Shown: one piece after another, positions 27,459-37,336 of the stretch | How positions within the stretch are numbered: position 1 is the stretch's first letter | How the letters are laid out: each line of letters opens with the position of its first letter | Assembly: GCF_008329605.1 (NCBI RefSeq) | Contig: NZ_NPKO01000011.1 | Location: 62,001-126,000, forward strand | DNA length: 64,000 nucleotides | Origin: Mycolicibacterium sp. P9-64 | GTDB lineage: Bacteria > Actinomycetota > Actinomycetes > Mycobacteriales > Mycobacteriaceae | Direction of reading: 5' to 3' | Translations under genes and position numbers: made by a program | Notes under the pieces: model-generated | Told to the model about the DNA's origin: nothing | What the model saw: only the letters and a program-made list of their open reading frames with translations | Databases searched by the model: none

Positions 27459-28259
27459 ATGAAACGGACGGAGAGGCGAACATCTGTCGTCGTCGGAATC
27501 GACGGGTCGTCCTCAGCCGCGCATGCCGCCGCGTGGGCGGTTGACGAAGCAGTTTCCCGTGACGTCCCACTGCGTCTGGTCTACGTCATTCAGTCCACGG
27601 CAGCGGACATTCAGCAGGAAGCCGATCGCGCCGAAATAGCGCTGCACGCCGCAGAAGCCACGATCGTGCAGAGCGGTAAGCCCGTGAAGATCGAGACCTC
27701 CGTCATGCGCGGACCCGTCGCAGCGACATTGGCGGATACATCGGCAGAAGCGGCGATGGTCTGCCTCGGATCGATGGACACTGGGAGTCGCGCCACGAAG
27801 TTCGTTGGTGCCACCGCAGCTGCCGTAGCCCGATCGGCGCGCTGTCCGGTGGCGATCGTCCGCATGCCGGACGCGGGTTCGCCGGCCTCTGACCAGATCG
27901 CCGTTGTGATCGACGATCCCCGGGATCTGGACGTCGTCGTTGCGGCGGCGCTGGAGGAGGCACGGCTACGCAACGCCACCCTTCTTGCACTCAACGTGAC
28001 GTCGTCGCGGATCAACGAGCTTGCCCCCGAGGAAGTCGATCGCCGGCTGTCGGAGTGCCTGAGCCGCTATCCGGACGTATCGTCTCGTGTGCGCATGGTG
28101 CCAGACGACATTCCAGCGTTTCTCGCCGAGCACGACACCCCCGTTCAACTGATCCTCACCGCGGACGGGCCCGCCGCCACGCGACTCATCGGACAATACG
28201 GTCGTTTCATGCTCCGGGACACCGGGTGCTCCGTCCTGCTGGTCCGTCCAGATGGATGA
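27459..28259 (+). CDS. universal stress protein, nucleotide motifs degenerate
   Basis: A 266-residue protein with an N-terminal UspA domain (TSVVVGIDGSSSA) and a weak second half. The domain 1 motif is G-S-M-D then G-A, and domain 2 has no recognisable signature, so ATP binding is unlikely. It shares DEAVSRDVPLRLVYV with the other copies. The start at 27459 is chosen because the fold begins eight residues later; an upstream frame crosses the DosR box. The acyltransferase gene begins eight bases before its stop, so the two are coupled. Confidence 0.82.
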   Translation: MKRTERRTSVVVGIDGSSSAAHAAAWAVDEAVSRDVPLRLVYVIQSTAADIQQEADRAEIALHAAEATIVQSGKPVKIETSVMRGPVAATLADTSAEAAMVCLGSMDTGSRATKFVGATAAAVARSARCPVAIVRMPDAGSPASDQIAVVIDDPRDLDVVVAAALEEARLRNATLLALNVTSSRINELAPEEVDRRLSECLSRYPDVSSRVRMVPDDIPAFLAEHDTPVQLILTADGPAATRLIGQYGRFMLRDTGCSVLLVRPDG

Positions 28260-29604
28260 CACACGGGTCCATCCGACGGCGCGCGAGTCGTCGGCGGACC
28301 TCTACCGGGTCGTCGCCGTGGCGATCATCGTGATCGGCCATTGGCTCCTGTCGGCGGTCACCTACCGTGATGGCCGATTTGGCTACGACGAGGTCCTCGC
28401 TGAGATGCCCTGGACCCAATGGTTGACCTGGTTCTTCCAGGTGGTCCCAGTGTTCTTCCTAGTAGCCGGCTACGCGAACGCAGCATCTTGGACCCATCGG
28501 CGTGACGCGGGCGACGGCGCGCGGTCCGACTGGATCCGGCATCGCGTCCGCGGGATTCTCGGACCCACCACTGCGTACGTGGCCGTCGTGCTGGCCGTCG
28601 TCGCGATATCGGGTTGGGTCGGCGTCGACGGTTCGCAACTGGCCATACCCGGGTGGGTCGTCGCACTACACCTGTGGTTTCTGCCGGTCTACCTCGCCGT
28701 GGTGTCGTTCACGCCGCTTGCGGTGGCCGCGCACCAACGGTGGGGCCTGAAGGTGCCGGCCACGATGTGCGTGGCCGTCGCCGTCGTCGACGCGGTCACC
28801 CTCGGAGGACACGTTGCGGTGCCCGGGGCCGTGAACTACGCACTGTGCTGGGGGGCAATCTTCCAGATCGGGATCGCTTGGTTCTGCGGTGCACTTCGTG
28901 GCCGTCGCCCCATCGTGCTTGCGCTTGGTGCGACCGTCGTGCTGGCGACCGTGATTGGCCTCGGGCTCTACCCCATCAGCATGATCGGTGTCACCGGACA
29001 ACCCGTCCAGAACACGTCTCCCCCGACGGTCGCGTTGCTTGCCCTAGCCACGGTGCAAGCTGGACTGCTGGTGGCGGCCGCTCCCGCGGTGTCGGCCTGG
29101 CTGAGACGAGCACGCTGGCGTCAACTGCTGACGATCGCAAACCAGAACGCGCTGGCGCTCTACCTGTGGCACATGGTGCCCGTCGTCGTGGTTGCGCTCG
29201 CCTGCTATCCGGCTGCTCTGATGCCGCAGCCGAATCTCGGCTCCAGTGCGTGGTGGCTGTGGCGGATGGCATGGATAGCCGTCCTGACCGCCGTCACCAC
29301 AGTCGAATTGATCCTGTTGTGGTCGGGGCGAACCTTGTTCGCCCGGCCGAGTGCTTCCGTGGCCGTGCGACTCCCGGTCTCGTGGCGCTACCCGCTACAC
29401 GTCTCCGGAACGATCGGCGCCATTGTCGCGTTGTCGCGGTTCGCCTCTGACGGGTTCGCCCCACGTGGACACTTCCCGGTGGCGAGTGCGCTGATCTACG
29501 CCGCAGGCGTGGCGCTGGTCAGTCTGAACCCGGTCGGTACCGACCGCAGTTCCGTTGCACCGAAGAGACCCAGGCGCCCATGGTCATTCGTCGGCGACGG
29601 CTAG
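28252..29604 (+). CDS. integral membrane acyltransferase (acyltransferase-3 type)
   Basis: A 450-residue polytopic protein with roughly ten hydrophobic helices. The N-terminal DLYRVVAVAIIVIGHWLLS has the conserved Arg and catalytic-type His of the acyltransferase-3 family; FFLVAGYAN and ALALYLWHM are further family landmarks. Such enzymes move acyl groups onto sugars, lipids or cell-wall molecules outside the membrane. The acceptor is unknown. It overlaps the upstream USP by eight bases. A long-chain or short-chain donor cannot be told apart from sequence. Confidence 0.83.
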   Translation: MDDTRVHPTARESSADLYRVVAVAIIVIGHWLLSAVTYRDGRFGYDEVLAEMPWTQWLTWFFQVVPVFFLVAGYANAASWTHRRDAGDGARSDWIRHRVRGILGPTTAYVAVVLAVVAISGWVGVDGSQLAIPGWVVALHLWFLPVYLAVVSFTPLAVAAHQRWGLKVPATMCVAVAVVDAVTLGGHVAVPGAVNYALCWGAIFQIGIAWFCGALRGRRPIVLALGATVVLATVIGLGLYPISMIGVTGQPVQNTSPPTVALLALATVQAGLLVAAAPAVSAWLRRARWRQLLTIANQNALALYLWHMVPVVVVALACYPAALMPQPNLGSSAWWLWRMAWIAVLTAVTTVELILLWSGRTLFARPSASVAVRLPVSWRYPLHVSGTIGAIVALSRFASDGFAPRGHFPVASALIYAAGVALVSLNPVGTDRSSVAPKRPRRPWSFVGDG

Positions 29605-29645
29605 CGTGGTGGCGGAAGCACATACCTGGACTCCCGAGGTGAGCG

Positions 29646-30674
29646 ATGACTGACACGTCAATGGACACCATGAACGCCTGGGTCGTTGCCGAACCCGGTC
29701 CGATCGAGACCGGCCCGCTGAGCTATGAACGCAAACCCATCCCGCGACCCGAGGCGGGTGAGTTGCTCGTCCGCGTGAGCGTATGCGGAGTGTGTCGCAC
29801 CGACTTGCACGTGAGCGAAGGCGATCTTGCACCACACCGCACTCGGATCACGCCCGGCCACGAGATCGTGGCGACGGTGGTGGCACTCGGCGCCGACGTA
29901 TCGGGCCATGCGGTCGGCGACAGAGTGGGCGTCGCGTGGCTGCGCCAAACGTGCGGAACATGCCGTTTCTGCCGGCGGGACGCAGAGAACCTCTGCCCGA
30001 ACTCGGTCTACACCGGGTGGGATGGCGACGGCGGGTACGCCGAATACTGCACGGTCCCCGCCGGCTTCGCCTACCACCTGCCGGAGGGCTACGACGACGC
30101 CGAGCTGGCGCCGCTACTGTGCGCGGGCATCATCGGCTACCGCGCGCTGCAACGGGCCAGTCTCCCCCGCGGCGGGAGGTTGGGCATCTACGGCTTCGGC
30201 GGCAGCGCGCACCTCACCGCTCAGATCGCGCTCGCGCAGGGCGCCACGGTGCATGTGATGACGCGCGACGAGAAGGCCCAACAACTGGCACTCGATCTCG
30301 GTGCCGCGTCCGTAACCGGCGCCTACGACGCGCCGCCGGAACCCTTGGACGGCGCAATCCTGTTCGCTCCCGTCGGCGATCTCGTACCCGTCGCACTACG
30401 CGCCCTCGACCGCGGCGGCATCCTGTCGATCGCGGGCATTCATCTCAGCGACGTGCCTTCGCTCAACTACGAGCGAGAGATGTTCTACGAACGCGAAATC
30501 CGCAGTGTCACCGCCAACACTCGCGCCGACGGCAGAGCCTTCCTGCGGTTTGCCGCCGATCACCACCTGCAGGTCACCACCCACGACTATCCCCTCGCGC
30601 ATGCGCAGCAGGCGCTTCAGGATCTCAAGGCAGGCCGCTTCGATGGGGCCGCAGTCCTGCGCAACGCGGACTAA
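29646..30674 (+). CDS. zinc-dependent alcohol dehydrogenase
   Basis: A 342-residue medium-chain dehydrogenase. CGVCRTDLHVSEGDL and GHEIVATV carry the catalytic zinc ligands, and CGTCRFCRRDAENLC the four structural zinc cysteines. GIYGFGGSAHLTAQIA is the nucleotide-binding loop of the Rossmann fold. The actinobacterial AdhA type (Rv1862, 346 residues) is similar in length. It should interconvert primary alcohols and aldehydes with NAD(P)H and may dispose of reductant when oxygen is low. GAGGTGAGCG lies before the ATG. It is 41 bases downstream of the acyltransferase. Confidence 0.88.
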   Translation: MTDTSMDTMNAWVVAEPGPIETGPLSYERKPIPRPEAGELLVRVSVCGVCRTDLHVSEGDLAPHRTRITPGHEIVATVVALGADVSGHAVGDRVGVAWLRQTCGTCRFCRRDAENLCPNSVYTGWDGDGGYAEYCTVPAGFAYHLPEGYDDAELAPLLCAGIIGYRALQRASLPRGGRLGIYGFGGSAHLTAQIALAQGATVHVMTRDEKAQQLALDLGAASVTGAYDAPPEPLDGAILFAPVGDLVPVALRALDRGGILSIAGIHLSDVPSLNYEREMFYEREIRSVTANTRADGRAFLRFAADHHLQVTTHDYPLAHAQQALQDLKAGRFDGAAVLRNAD

Positions 30675-30776
30675 GCCGAACCTCGAGGCGATGTGACGCC
30701 ATTCTGGTAATGCAGTGACAGCAACTCACACCGTCGTTGGCCCCGCGCAATGTCGCGCTCCCGCGTCTTCGGGCCG

Positions 30777-33401
30777 TTACCGCGTTGCACCCGCATGGCT
30801 GAATCTCGCGGCACGCCGGTGGATCCGATGCTCGACGCCGCGTGTGCGGTGCGGTTGCCCGTGCAGACGAATGGGTTCGGCGTAGAACACCCGCTTCGTG
30901 ATCTCGACGAGCAACAGATAGACCACCGTCATCACGACAAGAGCCGTGAAGAACGGCCACGGCAGTGGCGTAAAGCCCAGCGCTGGGGCGAGTGGAGACA
31001 GCGTCAGCACCACACCCGCGACGATCACCGCAATCGTCGACACCGTTAGCACGGCGCCAGGCCTGCTGCGGTAGAACGGGATCCGTCGGGTGCGAATCGC
31101 GAAGATGATCAACGTTTGCGTCGCAAGGGATTCGACGAACCACCCAGTACGAAACTCGGTAGGTCCGGCATGCAGGGCGCCCAACATCAGACCGAACGTC
31201 AAGAAGTCGAACAGCGAGCTGATCGGCCCGAACGTGAGCATGAACCGACGGATGAATGCGATGTTCCAGTGCGCGGGGGCGTGAAGCTGCTCCGCATCGA
31301 CGCGGTCGGTGGGGATGGCGAGCTGAGAACTGTCGTACAGCAGGTTGTTGAGAAGGATCTGGCTGGGCAGCATCGGCAGGAAGCTCAGCACCGCTGAGGC
31401 CGCCGCCGCGCTGAACATGTTGCCAAAATTGCTCGAGGTGCCCATCAGCACGTACTTGATGGTGTTGGCGAAGATGCGGCGGCCCTCCGCGACGCCGGCG
31501 GCCAACACCCCGAGGTCCTTCTCCAACAGGACCACGTCGGCGGCGTCCTTCGCGACGTCGGTGGCGGTGTCCACGGAGATCCCGACGTCGGCTGCGTGCA
31601 AGGCGAGCGCGTCGTTGACGCCGTCGCCGAGGAAGCCCACTGATCGACCATGTCGTCGTGCCGAGGTGATCAGTCGTGCCTTCTGCTCTGGAGAGATCCG
31701 GGCGAAGATGGTGCAATTCTGCACCCTTTCGTCGAACGCCTCGTCGCCGAGCGACTCCAACTCCACTCCGGTGGCAGTCCCCTTGGAGGCCAATCCCAGT
31801 TCGGCGCAGACCTTTTCCGCAACCTGGGGGTTGTCGCCAGTGGCGACCTTGACTTCGATGCCGAGCGCCGCCAGCCTCGACAACGAATCCCGTGCGGCGG
31901 CTTTGGGCTCGTCGGCGAAGACGAGGAATCCGTCCAGTGTCAGAGACGACTCGTCTTTGGCGGCGATGGTCGACAGCGCGGGAGCCGGCTTGCTCGCGAC
32001 AGCCACTACGCGCCGCCCGTCGGCGAATAGTTCCGCGAGCGTCGGTCCCGCCGAGCTGGGCACCGCGACGCATTTGGCCATCACCTGCTCGGGCGCCCCC
32101 TTCACCACGAGCACACGTTGATCGGCGTCGCCAACCAACGCGGAGGCCGCACGGCGGGTGTGGTCAAACGGCAGCGTCGCGACGAGCGCCAGGTCGCCCG
32201 ACACGAGCTCCGATGCGCGCGGATATTCCCACAAAGCGGCGTCCATGACGTTTCCCGATGCTCCACCCGTCGCAGGACTCAACCCAGTCGCCAACAGCCC
32301 CAACCGAAGAACCCGGTCAGAGTGATCGCCCGCGGAGTCCACTGCGTCCACCAGGGTGATCTGCCCGTCGGTCAACGTGCCCGTCTTGTCGGTGATCAAC
32401 ACATCGATGTCGCCGAGGTCCTCGATGCATACCAGCCTCTTGACCAGGACCTTGAGCTTGGCGAGTCGACCCGCGCCCGTCGCCAGGCTGGTGCTGACCA
32501 CGGCGGGTAGTAGCTGGGGCGTGATACCGACTGCGATCGCCAAGGCGAACAGAATCGACTCGATGACGGGACGGTTCAACAGCAGGTTGGTGATCAAGAT
32601 GACGGCCGTCAACGTGAGAGCGACCCACAGCAACAGATACGAGAAGCGGCGCAGCCCCACCTGGAAGGCGGTCTCGGGCTGGCGCGTTCCAAGGCCTGCG
32701 GCGATGCGGCCGAACTGTGCGTCGGGCCCGGTTGCATAGACGATCCCACACCCATCGCCGGCGCTGACGATGGTACCCATGAAGGCCAGATCGGCCGAGT
32801 CGACGAGCGCAACGCCAGGATTCGCTGGCTCCGAGTGCTTCTCGGCAGCAGCCGACTCTCCGGTCAAGATGCTCTCGTTGCACTCCAGGCCGGAGACTTC
32901 GATCAGCCGCACGTCGGCGGGAACCACCTCGCCCAGCGCGAGCCGGATCACGTCGCCTGGCACCAGGTCGGTCACGTCCACCGCGACGAAGTGCCCATCT
33001 CTGCGCGCCATCGCCGAGTGCCGAAGGCTCGAATGCAATTGCGCCGCCATGCGTTCAGCGCGATATTCGTTGAAGAAACCCAACCCGATGCTGGCCACCA
33101 GAATCGCGCCGATGATGACCGCCTGAGTACTGTCGCCAAGGAAGAACGACAGCACCGCGGTGGCCGCCAAGAGCAGCAGGAGCGCACTCCGCAGCTGGCG
33201 TCCAAGTACGGCGAGGGCGCTGACCTCGTGCGTACGAACGGCATTCGGCCCGTGGCTCGCCAGTCGCGACGTGGCCTCCGCACTCGAGAGCCCGTCGACG
33301 GAGCTGTCCAACCAACCCGTCACCTCGTCCAGTGCGGCTGAGGCCACCTGCGCCGCGTTGGGCGTGCGCTGCGCGGGAGCGGACCCGAGGACTGTCTTCA
33401 T
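30777..33401 (-). CDS. mgtA: MgtA-type magnesium-translocating P-type ATPase
   Basis: An 874-residue P-type ATPase. TGES, DKTGTLTDGQ and GDGVNDALAL are the actuator, phosphorylation and hinge motifs. GITPQLLPAVV in helix 4 and the late segment FMLTFGPISSLFDFLTFGL are characteristic of the P3B magnesium importers (MgtA/MgtB) rather than calcium pumps such as CtpF, which is its counterpart position in the M. tuberculosis regulon. GGTGGGG lies before the ATG. It should import Mg2+ at the cost of ATP. Confidence 0.86.
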   Translation of the reverse strand: MKTVLGSAPAQRTPNAAQVASAALDEVTGWLDSSVDGLSSAEATSRLASHGPNAVRTHEVSALAVLGRQLRSALLLLLAATAVLSFFLGDSTQAVIIGAILVASIGLGFFNEYRAERMAAQLHSSLRHSAMARRDGHFVAVDVTDLVPGDVIRLALGEVVPADVRLIEVSGLECNESILTGESAAAEKHSEPANPGVALVDSADLAFMGTIVSAGDGCGIVYATGPDAQFGRIAAGLGTRQPETAFQVGLRRFSYLLLWVALTLTAVILITNLLLNRPVIESILFALAIAVGITPQLLPAVVSTSLATGAGRLAKLKVLVKRLVCIEDLGDIDVLITDKTGTLTDGQITLVDAVDSAGDHSDRVLRLGLLATGLSPATGGASGNVMDAALWEYPRASELVSGDLALVATLPFDHTRRAASALVGDADQRVLVVKGAPEQVMAKCVAVPSSAGPTLAELFADGRRVVAVASKPAPALSTIAAKDESSLTLDGFLVFADEPKAAARDSLSRLAALGIEVKVATGDNPQVAEKVCAELGLASKGTATGVELESLGDEAFDERVQNCTIFARISPEQKARLITSARRHGRSVGFLGDGVNDALALHAADVGISVDTATDVAKDAADVVLLEKDLGVLAAGVAEGRRIFANTIKYVLMGTSSNFGNMFSAAAASAVLSFLPMLPSQILLNNLLYDSSQLAIPTDRVDAEQLHAPAHWNIAFIRRFMLTFGPISSLFDFLTFGLMLGALHAGPTEFRTGWFVESLATQTLIIFAIRTRRIPFYRSRPGAVLTVSTIAVIVAGVVLTLSPLAPALGFTPLPWPFFTALVVMTVVYLLLVEITKRVFYAEPIRLHGQPHRTRGVEHRIHRRAARFSHAGATR

Positions 33402-33800
33402 GCCCCACCGATCTCGGTGCTATCTACCGCGACCTCAGCGTCGGTCACCGACCATCCTCCGATGCCGACGACCCGTCGACCGCAACGACGTTCGCACGAT
33501 GAGTTGCGGCCCTTGCCATTGGCTCCCCTTACCGGTACGTCGTCCCACACAAGCCGTATGCGCCCTACTAGCCAATGACGCTAGGACTCGGTGAGAGGGT
33601 GGTCTTGAGTCTTTAGTCACCTGGCCTGCGTCCCTATGGCATTGACCGCACGGGAGCGCCCGGTTGCAGCCTCAATCGCGATGACCAACGGCTCGGGCTC
33701 GAGGACTTACGACTCCTCTAGCCGGGTCCGCCCGACACTAGCGTCGACGATGACACCTCAGCGATCCGCTAAGGATCCCGGCAGTGCCAAGGAGAACCCG
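33402..33800. promoter_or_regulatory. divergent intergenic region with one DosR-like box
   Basis: About 400 bases separate mgtA and the divergent USP. TTGAGTCTTTAGTCACCT at 33605-33622 resembles a DosR box with two or three mismatches. A plus-strand frame from 33636 is continuous with the USP but lacks a ribosome site and domain content. I see no other gene. Confidence 0.55.
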
Positions 33801-34631
33801 ATGAACCCAGAGGCTGACATCGAGCCGGGCGCCCCGGTCGTCGTAGGCATCGACGGATCGCAGGCGGCCGTACACGCCGCCGAGTGGGCGATCGACGAAG
33901 CCATCGCCCGGGACGTACCCATGCGCCTGGTGCACGTCACTGCCGCCGAGTCCATCGCGAGCCAGTCAACCAACGACGTGCCACTGGGAATCGAGTACGC
34001 CGAGACGGTATTGCGCCAGGCCAGCGCCGCGATCAACGTCACCGGCAAGGACGTCGAGATCGAGACCGCCATCGTGCCGGGGGATCCGGCGACCGTCTTG
34101 CTGGCCGAGTCCCGCAATGCCGAGCTGGTCTGCATCGGCTCAGTCGGCGTCGGCGTCGTCGCCGAAAGGTTCTTGGGTAGCCAGGCAACTGCACTGGCCG
34201 AAGGTGCACACTGCCCTGTCGCAATCATCCGCGACCACGGCGAGACCCCGAGACCGGACCGCCGCTGGATCGCGGTCGCGGTCAAGGCGTCGACGGACAA
34301 CGAGGACATCGTTGTCACGGCGATGGAGGAGGCACGACTTCGGCGCGCTCCCGTCCTTGCGATCGGTTTGGGGACACAGGACTTTGACTTCATCCCGTAC
34401 GACGAGCTCGACCGCCTCGTAGAGGCGTGGCGGCAGCGCTATCCCGACGTTCACGTCCACCCTGCCACCATCCAGTCCGGCCTCTTGCAGTACCTCAATG
34501 ACGAGGAAGAACCCATCGACTTGGTCGTCGTCGGAGCCGACGAGGCCGAACGGGTCGCACAGATCGTCGGACCGCACAGTCATCCCATCGCGAGGCACCC
34601 AGAGTGCTCTGTGCTGATAGTGCGTCGTTGA
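33801..34631 (+). CDS. universal stress protein, second domain degenerate
   Basis: A 276-residue protein beginning PVVVGIDGSQAAVHAAEW. Domain 1 has a full motif (G-S-V-G, nine residues, G-S-Q); domain 2 ends G-P-H and lacks the glycines. It is of the same type as the copies at 3903 and 63443. The start at 33801 has AAGGAG seven bases upstream and is preferred over longer in-frame starts. Confidence 0.88.
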   Translation: MNPEADIEPGAPVVVGIDGSQAAVHAAEWAIDEAIARDVPMRLVHVTAAESIASQSTNDVPLGIEYAETVLRQASAAINVTGKDVEIETAIVPGDPATVLLAESRNAELVCIGSVGVGVVAERFLGSQATALAEGAHCPVAIIRDHGETPRPDRRWIAVAVKASTDNEDIVVTAMEEARLRRAPVLAIGLGTQDFDFIPYDELDRLVEAWRQRYPDVHVHPATIQSGLLQYLNDEEEPIDLVVVGADEAERVAQIVGPHSHPIARHPECSVLIVRR

Positions 34632-34797
34632 CGATTCGATGGCCACGGTATTGAGCAAGGCAGCCAAGTGAATACATCGAGCAACTCCCGGGCGATCCGG
34701 TGGCATCGGCGCCTGGGGATAACGCGGATCGAATCTCGAGGACGCTCAGTGGGCGGGACTCCTCACAAACACAGTTCGGCCAGTACCGGGGCGGAGT

Positions 34798-34812
34798 GGT
34801 GACCTTCGGCCG
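34798..34812. promoter_or_regulatory. DosR-like box
   Basis: GGTGACCTTCGGCCG lies about 90 bases before the small gene at 34900. It matches the core at most positions but is not a full palindrome. Confidence 0.5.
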
Positions 34813-34899
34813 TAGCGCCCTACCTCCCACTCCATCAGGCTGGTCTCCGGATAAGTGACCGACACGCGGTCACCAGCTATCGGGAGGAAGCAATCGACA

Positions 34900-35199
34900 A
34901 TGGTTCATAGCCCAATTCAACGCTCCCCGGCCTTCATCGACGTGTCTGCATTGCTGTCATCGGCATCTGATCAGGCGCTGCTCGCCGACCCGGCGCTTAG
35001 CGCACTAGCGGTCGAATACGCCTGTTGGGAACTGGCACTTGCCGATTGGCACTCGCGGCAGCGGCCCAAGCGTGACCCCGAATTCCAATCCTGGATCGTG
35101 GAAGGCCGCGCACTGTTCGACCACCTCGACGAACTCAAGAGCGTTGCGCACGGTTGCCTCCGAAGCGAGGAGTCCGCTCGAGACTCGCGTGCCACGTGA
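34900..35199 (+). CDS. small hypothetical protein
   Basis: A 99-residue acidic protein that I do not recognise. It is predicted largely helical, with a central segment YACWELALADWHSRQRPK and EGRALFDHLDELKSVAHG. There is no signal peptide or membrane helix. The ATG at 34900 has GGGAGGAAGC about ten bases upstream, better than an in-frame ATG 15 codons earlier. A DosR-like box precedes it. The opposite strand also has an open frame here but without a ribosome site. Confidence 0.6.
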   Translation: MVHSPIQRSPAFIDVSALLSSASDQALLADPALSALAVEYACWELALADWHSRQRPKRDPEFQSWIVEGRALFDHLDELKSVAHGCLRSEESARDSRAT

Positions 35200-35419
35200 T
35201 TCGAGCTGACGGCCCCATACGCCCAGCCGCCGATGGCGACGTCTGTTTCACGAATGCCGGTCAGCCGGCATCGAGGATGCCAACTGTCTACGACACAGAG
35301 TCAGATGCTGGCGACGCGTCTCGTCGATACCCAGATCCGACGCGAAGGCGCTGCCGGCAGGGCTTCATGTACCGTCCGTACCCATCACGGCAGCGTCGCT
35401 CCTGGTCCGGGCAGGTTCG

Positions 35420-36313
35420 ATGAGCAGCCGGAAGCGCGGACGTGGTTCAGCACGCCACAGAGCTAGTTCCAAAGCGGCTTCTGAGCAACGTCTTTCGCAG
35501 CATCGTGCAGTGACATGGCAGGTCGCCGAGTTGCTGAGATGGGATCGGGCGGTCCATGCCGACGTCAAGGATTCGGTGCATCAAATGCGGGTGACCACCC
35601 GCACGATCCGAAGTCTGCTCGAGGCTTCAGGCGCGACGCTTGGGCCAGTCGGCGATCCATCGGTCACCGACGAACTACGATGGTTGGCAACGCTGTTGGG
35701 TCGGGCTCGCGACGCGGAGGTGCTCGCTGAGCGCTACACCCGAACGATCGACGACTTGCCCATGCACCTGGTGCGCGGACCGATACGCCAACGCCTGAGC
35801 GACGCCTGTCGGCGTGAATATTCGACAGGCTGGCAGCTTTCCGTGTCCGCCATGCGTTCTGACCGGTATTTCCGGTTGCTCGAGGAGTTGCGGGCGGTGT
35901 GCGCCGCCGCTCCTCCGTCCTCTCAGCGGGGCGCGAAGAGAATGGTGGCCGCCGGATACGAGCGGGTTCGCAAGCGCGTCAAGGCCGCAGGTCACGCTGA
36001 CCCCGCCCATCGGAGCGCGGCCTTGCACGCGATACGCAAGAGCGCCAAACGATTGCGCTACACGGCGGCCGCCGTCGGCGCGCAGAGCGTGTCCAAAGCG
36101 GCCGCCGACGTTCAAGTACTGCTCGGCGATCACCAGGACAGCGTCGTGAGCCAGGCATACCTCATCACGCAGGCCGACGACGCCTGCGCCGCGGGCGAGG
36201 ACACGTTCACCTACGGTCTGCTGTACTGCATGGAATCCGACCGTGCCCAACGATGCGAGCAGGGTTTGGACGACTGCTTGAAATCGCTCGACGCAGCGGT
36301 CCACGGGACGTGA
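35420..36313 (+). CDS. CHAD-domain protein (polyphosphate-associated)
   Basis: A 297-residue CHAD protein. The hallmark VHQMRVTTRTIRSLLEA (about residues 52-68) and LHAIRKSAKRLRYTAAAV carry the conserved His and basic residues that bind polyphosphate or other polyanions. CHAD domains often follow a CYTH domain; here CHAD stands alone. The Arg/Lys-rich first 25 residues add positive charge. The 220 bases upstream show no clear promoter. It is convergent with the USP at 36341. A role at polyphosphate granules in dormancy is an inference. Confidence 0.87.
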   Translation: MSSRKRGRGSARHRASSKAASEQRLSQHRAVTWQVAELLRWDRAVHADVKDSVHQMRVTTRTIRSLLEASGATLGPVGDPSVTDELRWLATLLGRARDAEVLAERYTRTIDDLPMHLVRGPIRQRLSDACRREYSTGWQLSVSAMRSDRYFRLLEELRAVCAAAPPSSQRGAKRMVAAGYERVRKRVKAAGHADPAHRSAALHAIRKSAKRLRYTAAAVGAQSVSKAAADVQVLLGDHQDSVVSQAYLITQADDACAAGEDTFTYGLLYCMESDRAQRCEQGLDDCLKSLDAAVHGT

Positions 36314-36340
36314 TGCGACGAATTGCGTCCCGGCGTCACT

Positions 36341-37219
36341 TCAGCTGTCCGAATCCTCCTCCGCCGGCGCGCCGGGCTCCGTCATCAACGCTTCGTCGTG
36401 CACGACGAGGACCGAACAGTTGGTCCCCCGCATTGCCTTTCGCGCTCTAGAGCCAGTCAGCTGATCCACGAAGTCATGCCTGCGGGAGCTCACGACGAAT
36501 AGCTGTTCGATGCTGGCGCTCTGCTCGAGAAGGTTCAGCAGGTCATCTGGCAGTCGGAGCGCACAAACTTGAACGTCGGCCGGATGCGTCCGGGAATCCC
36601 TCAGGTATTGCTCGATCTCCGTGCGGATACCGCCTGCCTTCGTGGATGATTCGGGCTCCACGGAGTCGCCGGTCGACCACGTCGTAAGTGCCAGCACGGG
36701 GGCTCTGCGAAGGGCCGCCTCATCTAGGGCGGCCCGCAGTACGGCGTGCGACGCGCTGGATTCGTCCAACAAGGCAACGATCCAACGGTGGAACGACGGT
36801 CGACGGTGCATGTGGCGGCGGCGGACCACGGCCACCGTGGCGGGTGCCATTCGCGCTAGGCTCGAGGCCGTCGATCCGCGCGACAACGGCGCGGAATCCT
36901 TGACACCCTTGTGTCCCACGCAGATCAGCGCGGCGCGGCGCGCGGCGTTCGCTAGCTCGATCGCCGGATTGCCCTCGAGGATCTCCGACTCCACCTTGAC
37001 GTGCTTGTCGCTCTCCGCGACCGCCGCCCATGCCCGGTGGATTGCGTTTCGAGCGTCGGCCATCGCCTCGTCGGAGTCCTCTACACGCGCCGAATCCACG
37101 ACGTAGACCAAGTCGACCGCGGTGTCTCGGGCCGCGGCCTCGTCGGCTGCCCAAACGGCAGCCCGCACACTGGCTGTCGATCCGTCGATCCCCACCATCA
37201 CGGGGCCGGAAGCTTCCAT
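36341..37219 (-). CDS. universal stress protein, second domain degenerate
   Basis: A 292-residue protein with first domain PVMVGIDGSTASVRAAVW and motif G-H-K-G, nine residues, G-S-T. The second half has no intact signature. Three close ATGs exist at the N-terminus; 37219 has AAGGAG six bases upstream and is preferred. It lies just downstream of a decayed USP fragment and diverges from the 37663 gene. Confidence 0.86.
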   Translation of the reverse strand: MEASGPVMVGIDGSTASVRAAVWAADEAAARDTAVDLVYVVDSARVEDSDEAMADARNAIHRAWAAVAESDKHVKVESEILEGNPAIELANAARRAALICVGHKGVKDSAPLSRGSTASSLARMAPATVAVVRRRHMHRRPSFHRWIVALLDESSASHAVLRAALDEAALRRAPVLALTTWSTGDSVEPESSTKAGGIRTEIEQYLRDSRTHPADVQVCALRLPDDLLNLLEQSASIEQLFVVSSRRHDFVDQLTGSRARKAMRGTNCSVLVVHDEALMTEPGAPAEEDSDS

Positions 37220-37336
37220 CGCCATCTCCTTGATCTTCACATGACTAGCGAGACGCTACGCCCGGCGGGAACTCAGTCGACGCTGGCAAAAGGTCCCAGA
37301 TACGAGGTACTAAGTCCTCTCCGTAGCTGCTGCTCG

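Noticed and set aside
34971..35195. Minus-strand frame opposite the small gene at 34900
   Set aside because: It has no ribosome site and low-complexity composition; the plus-strand frame is better supported.
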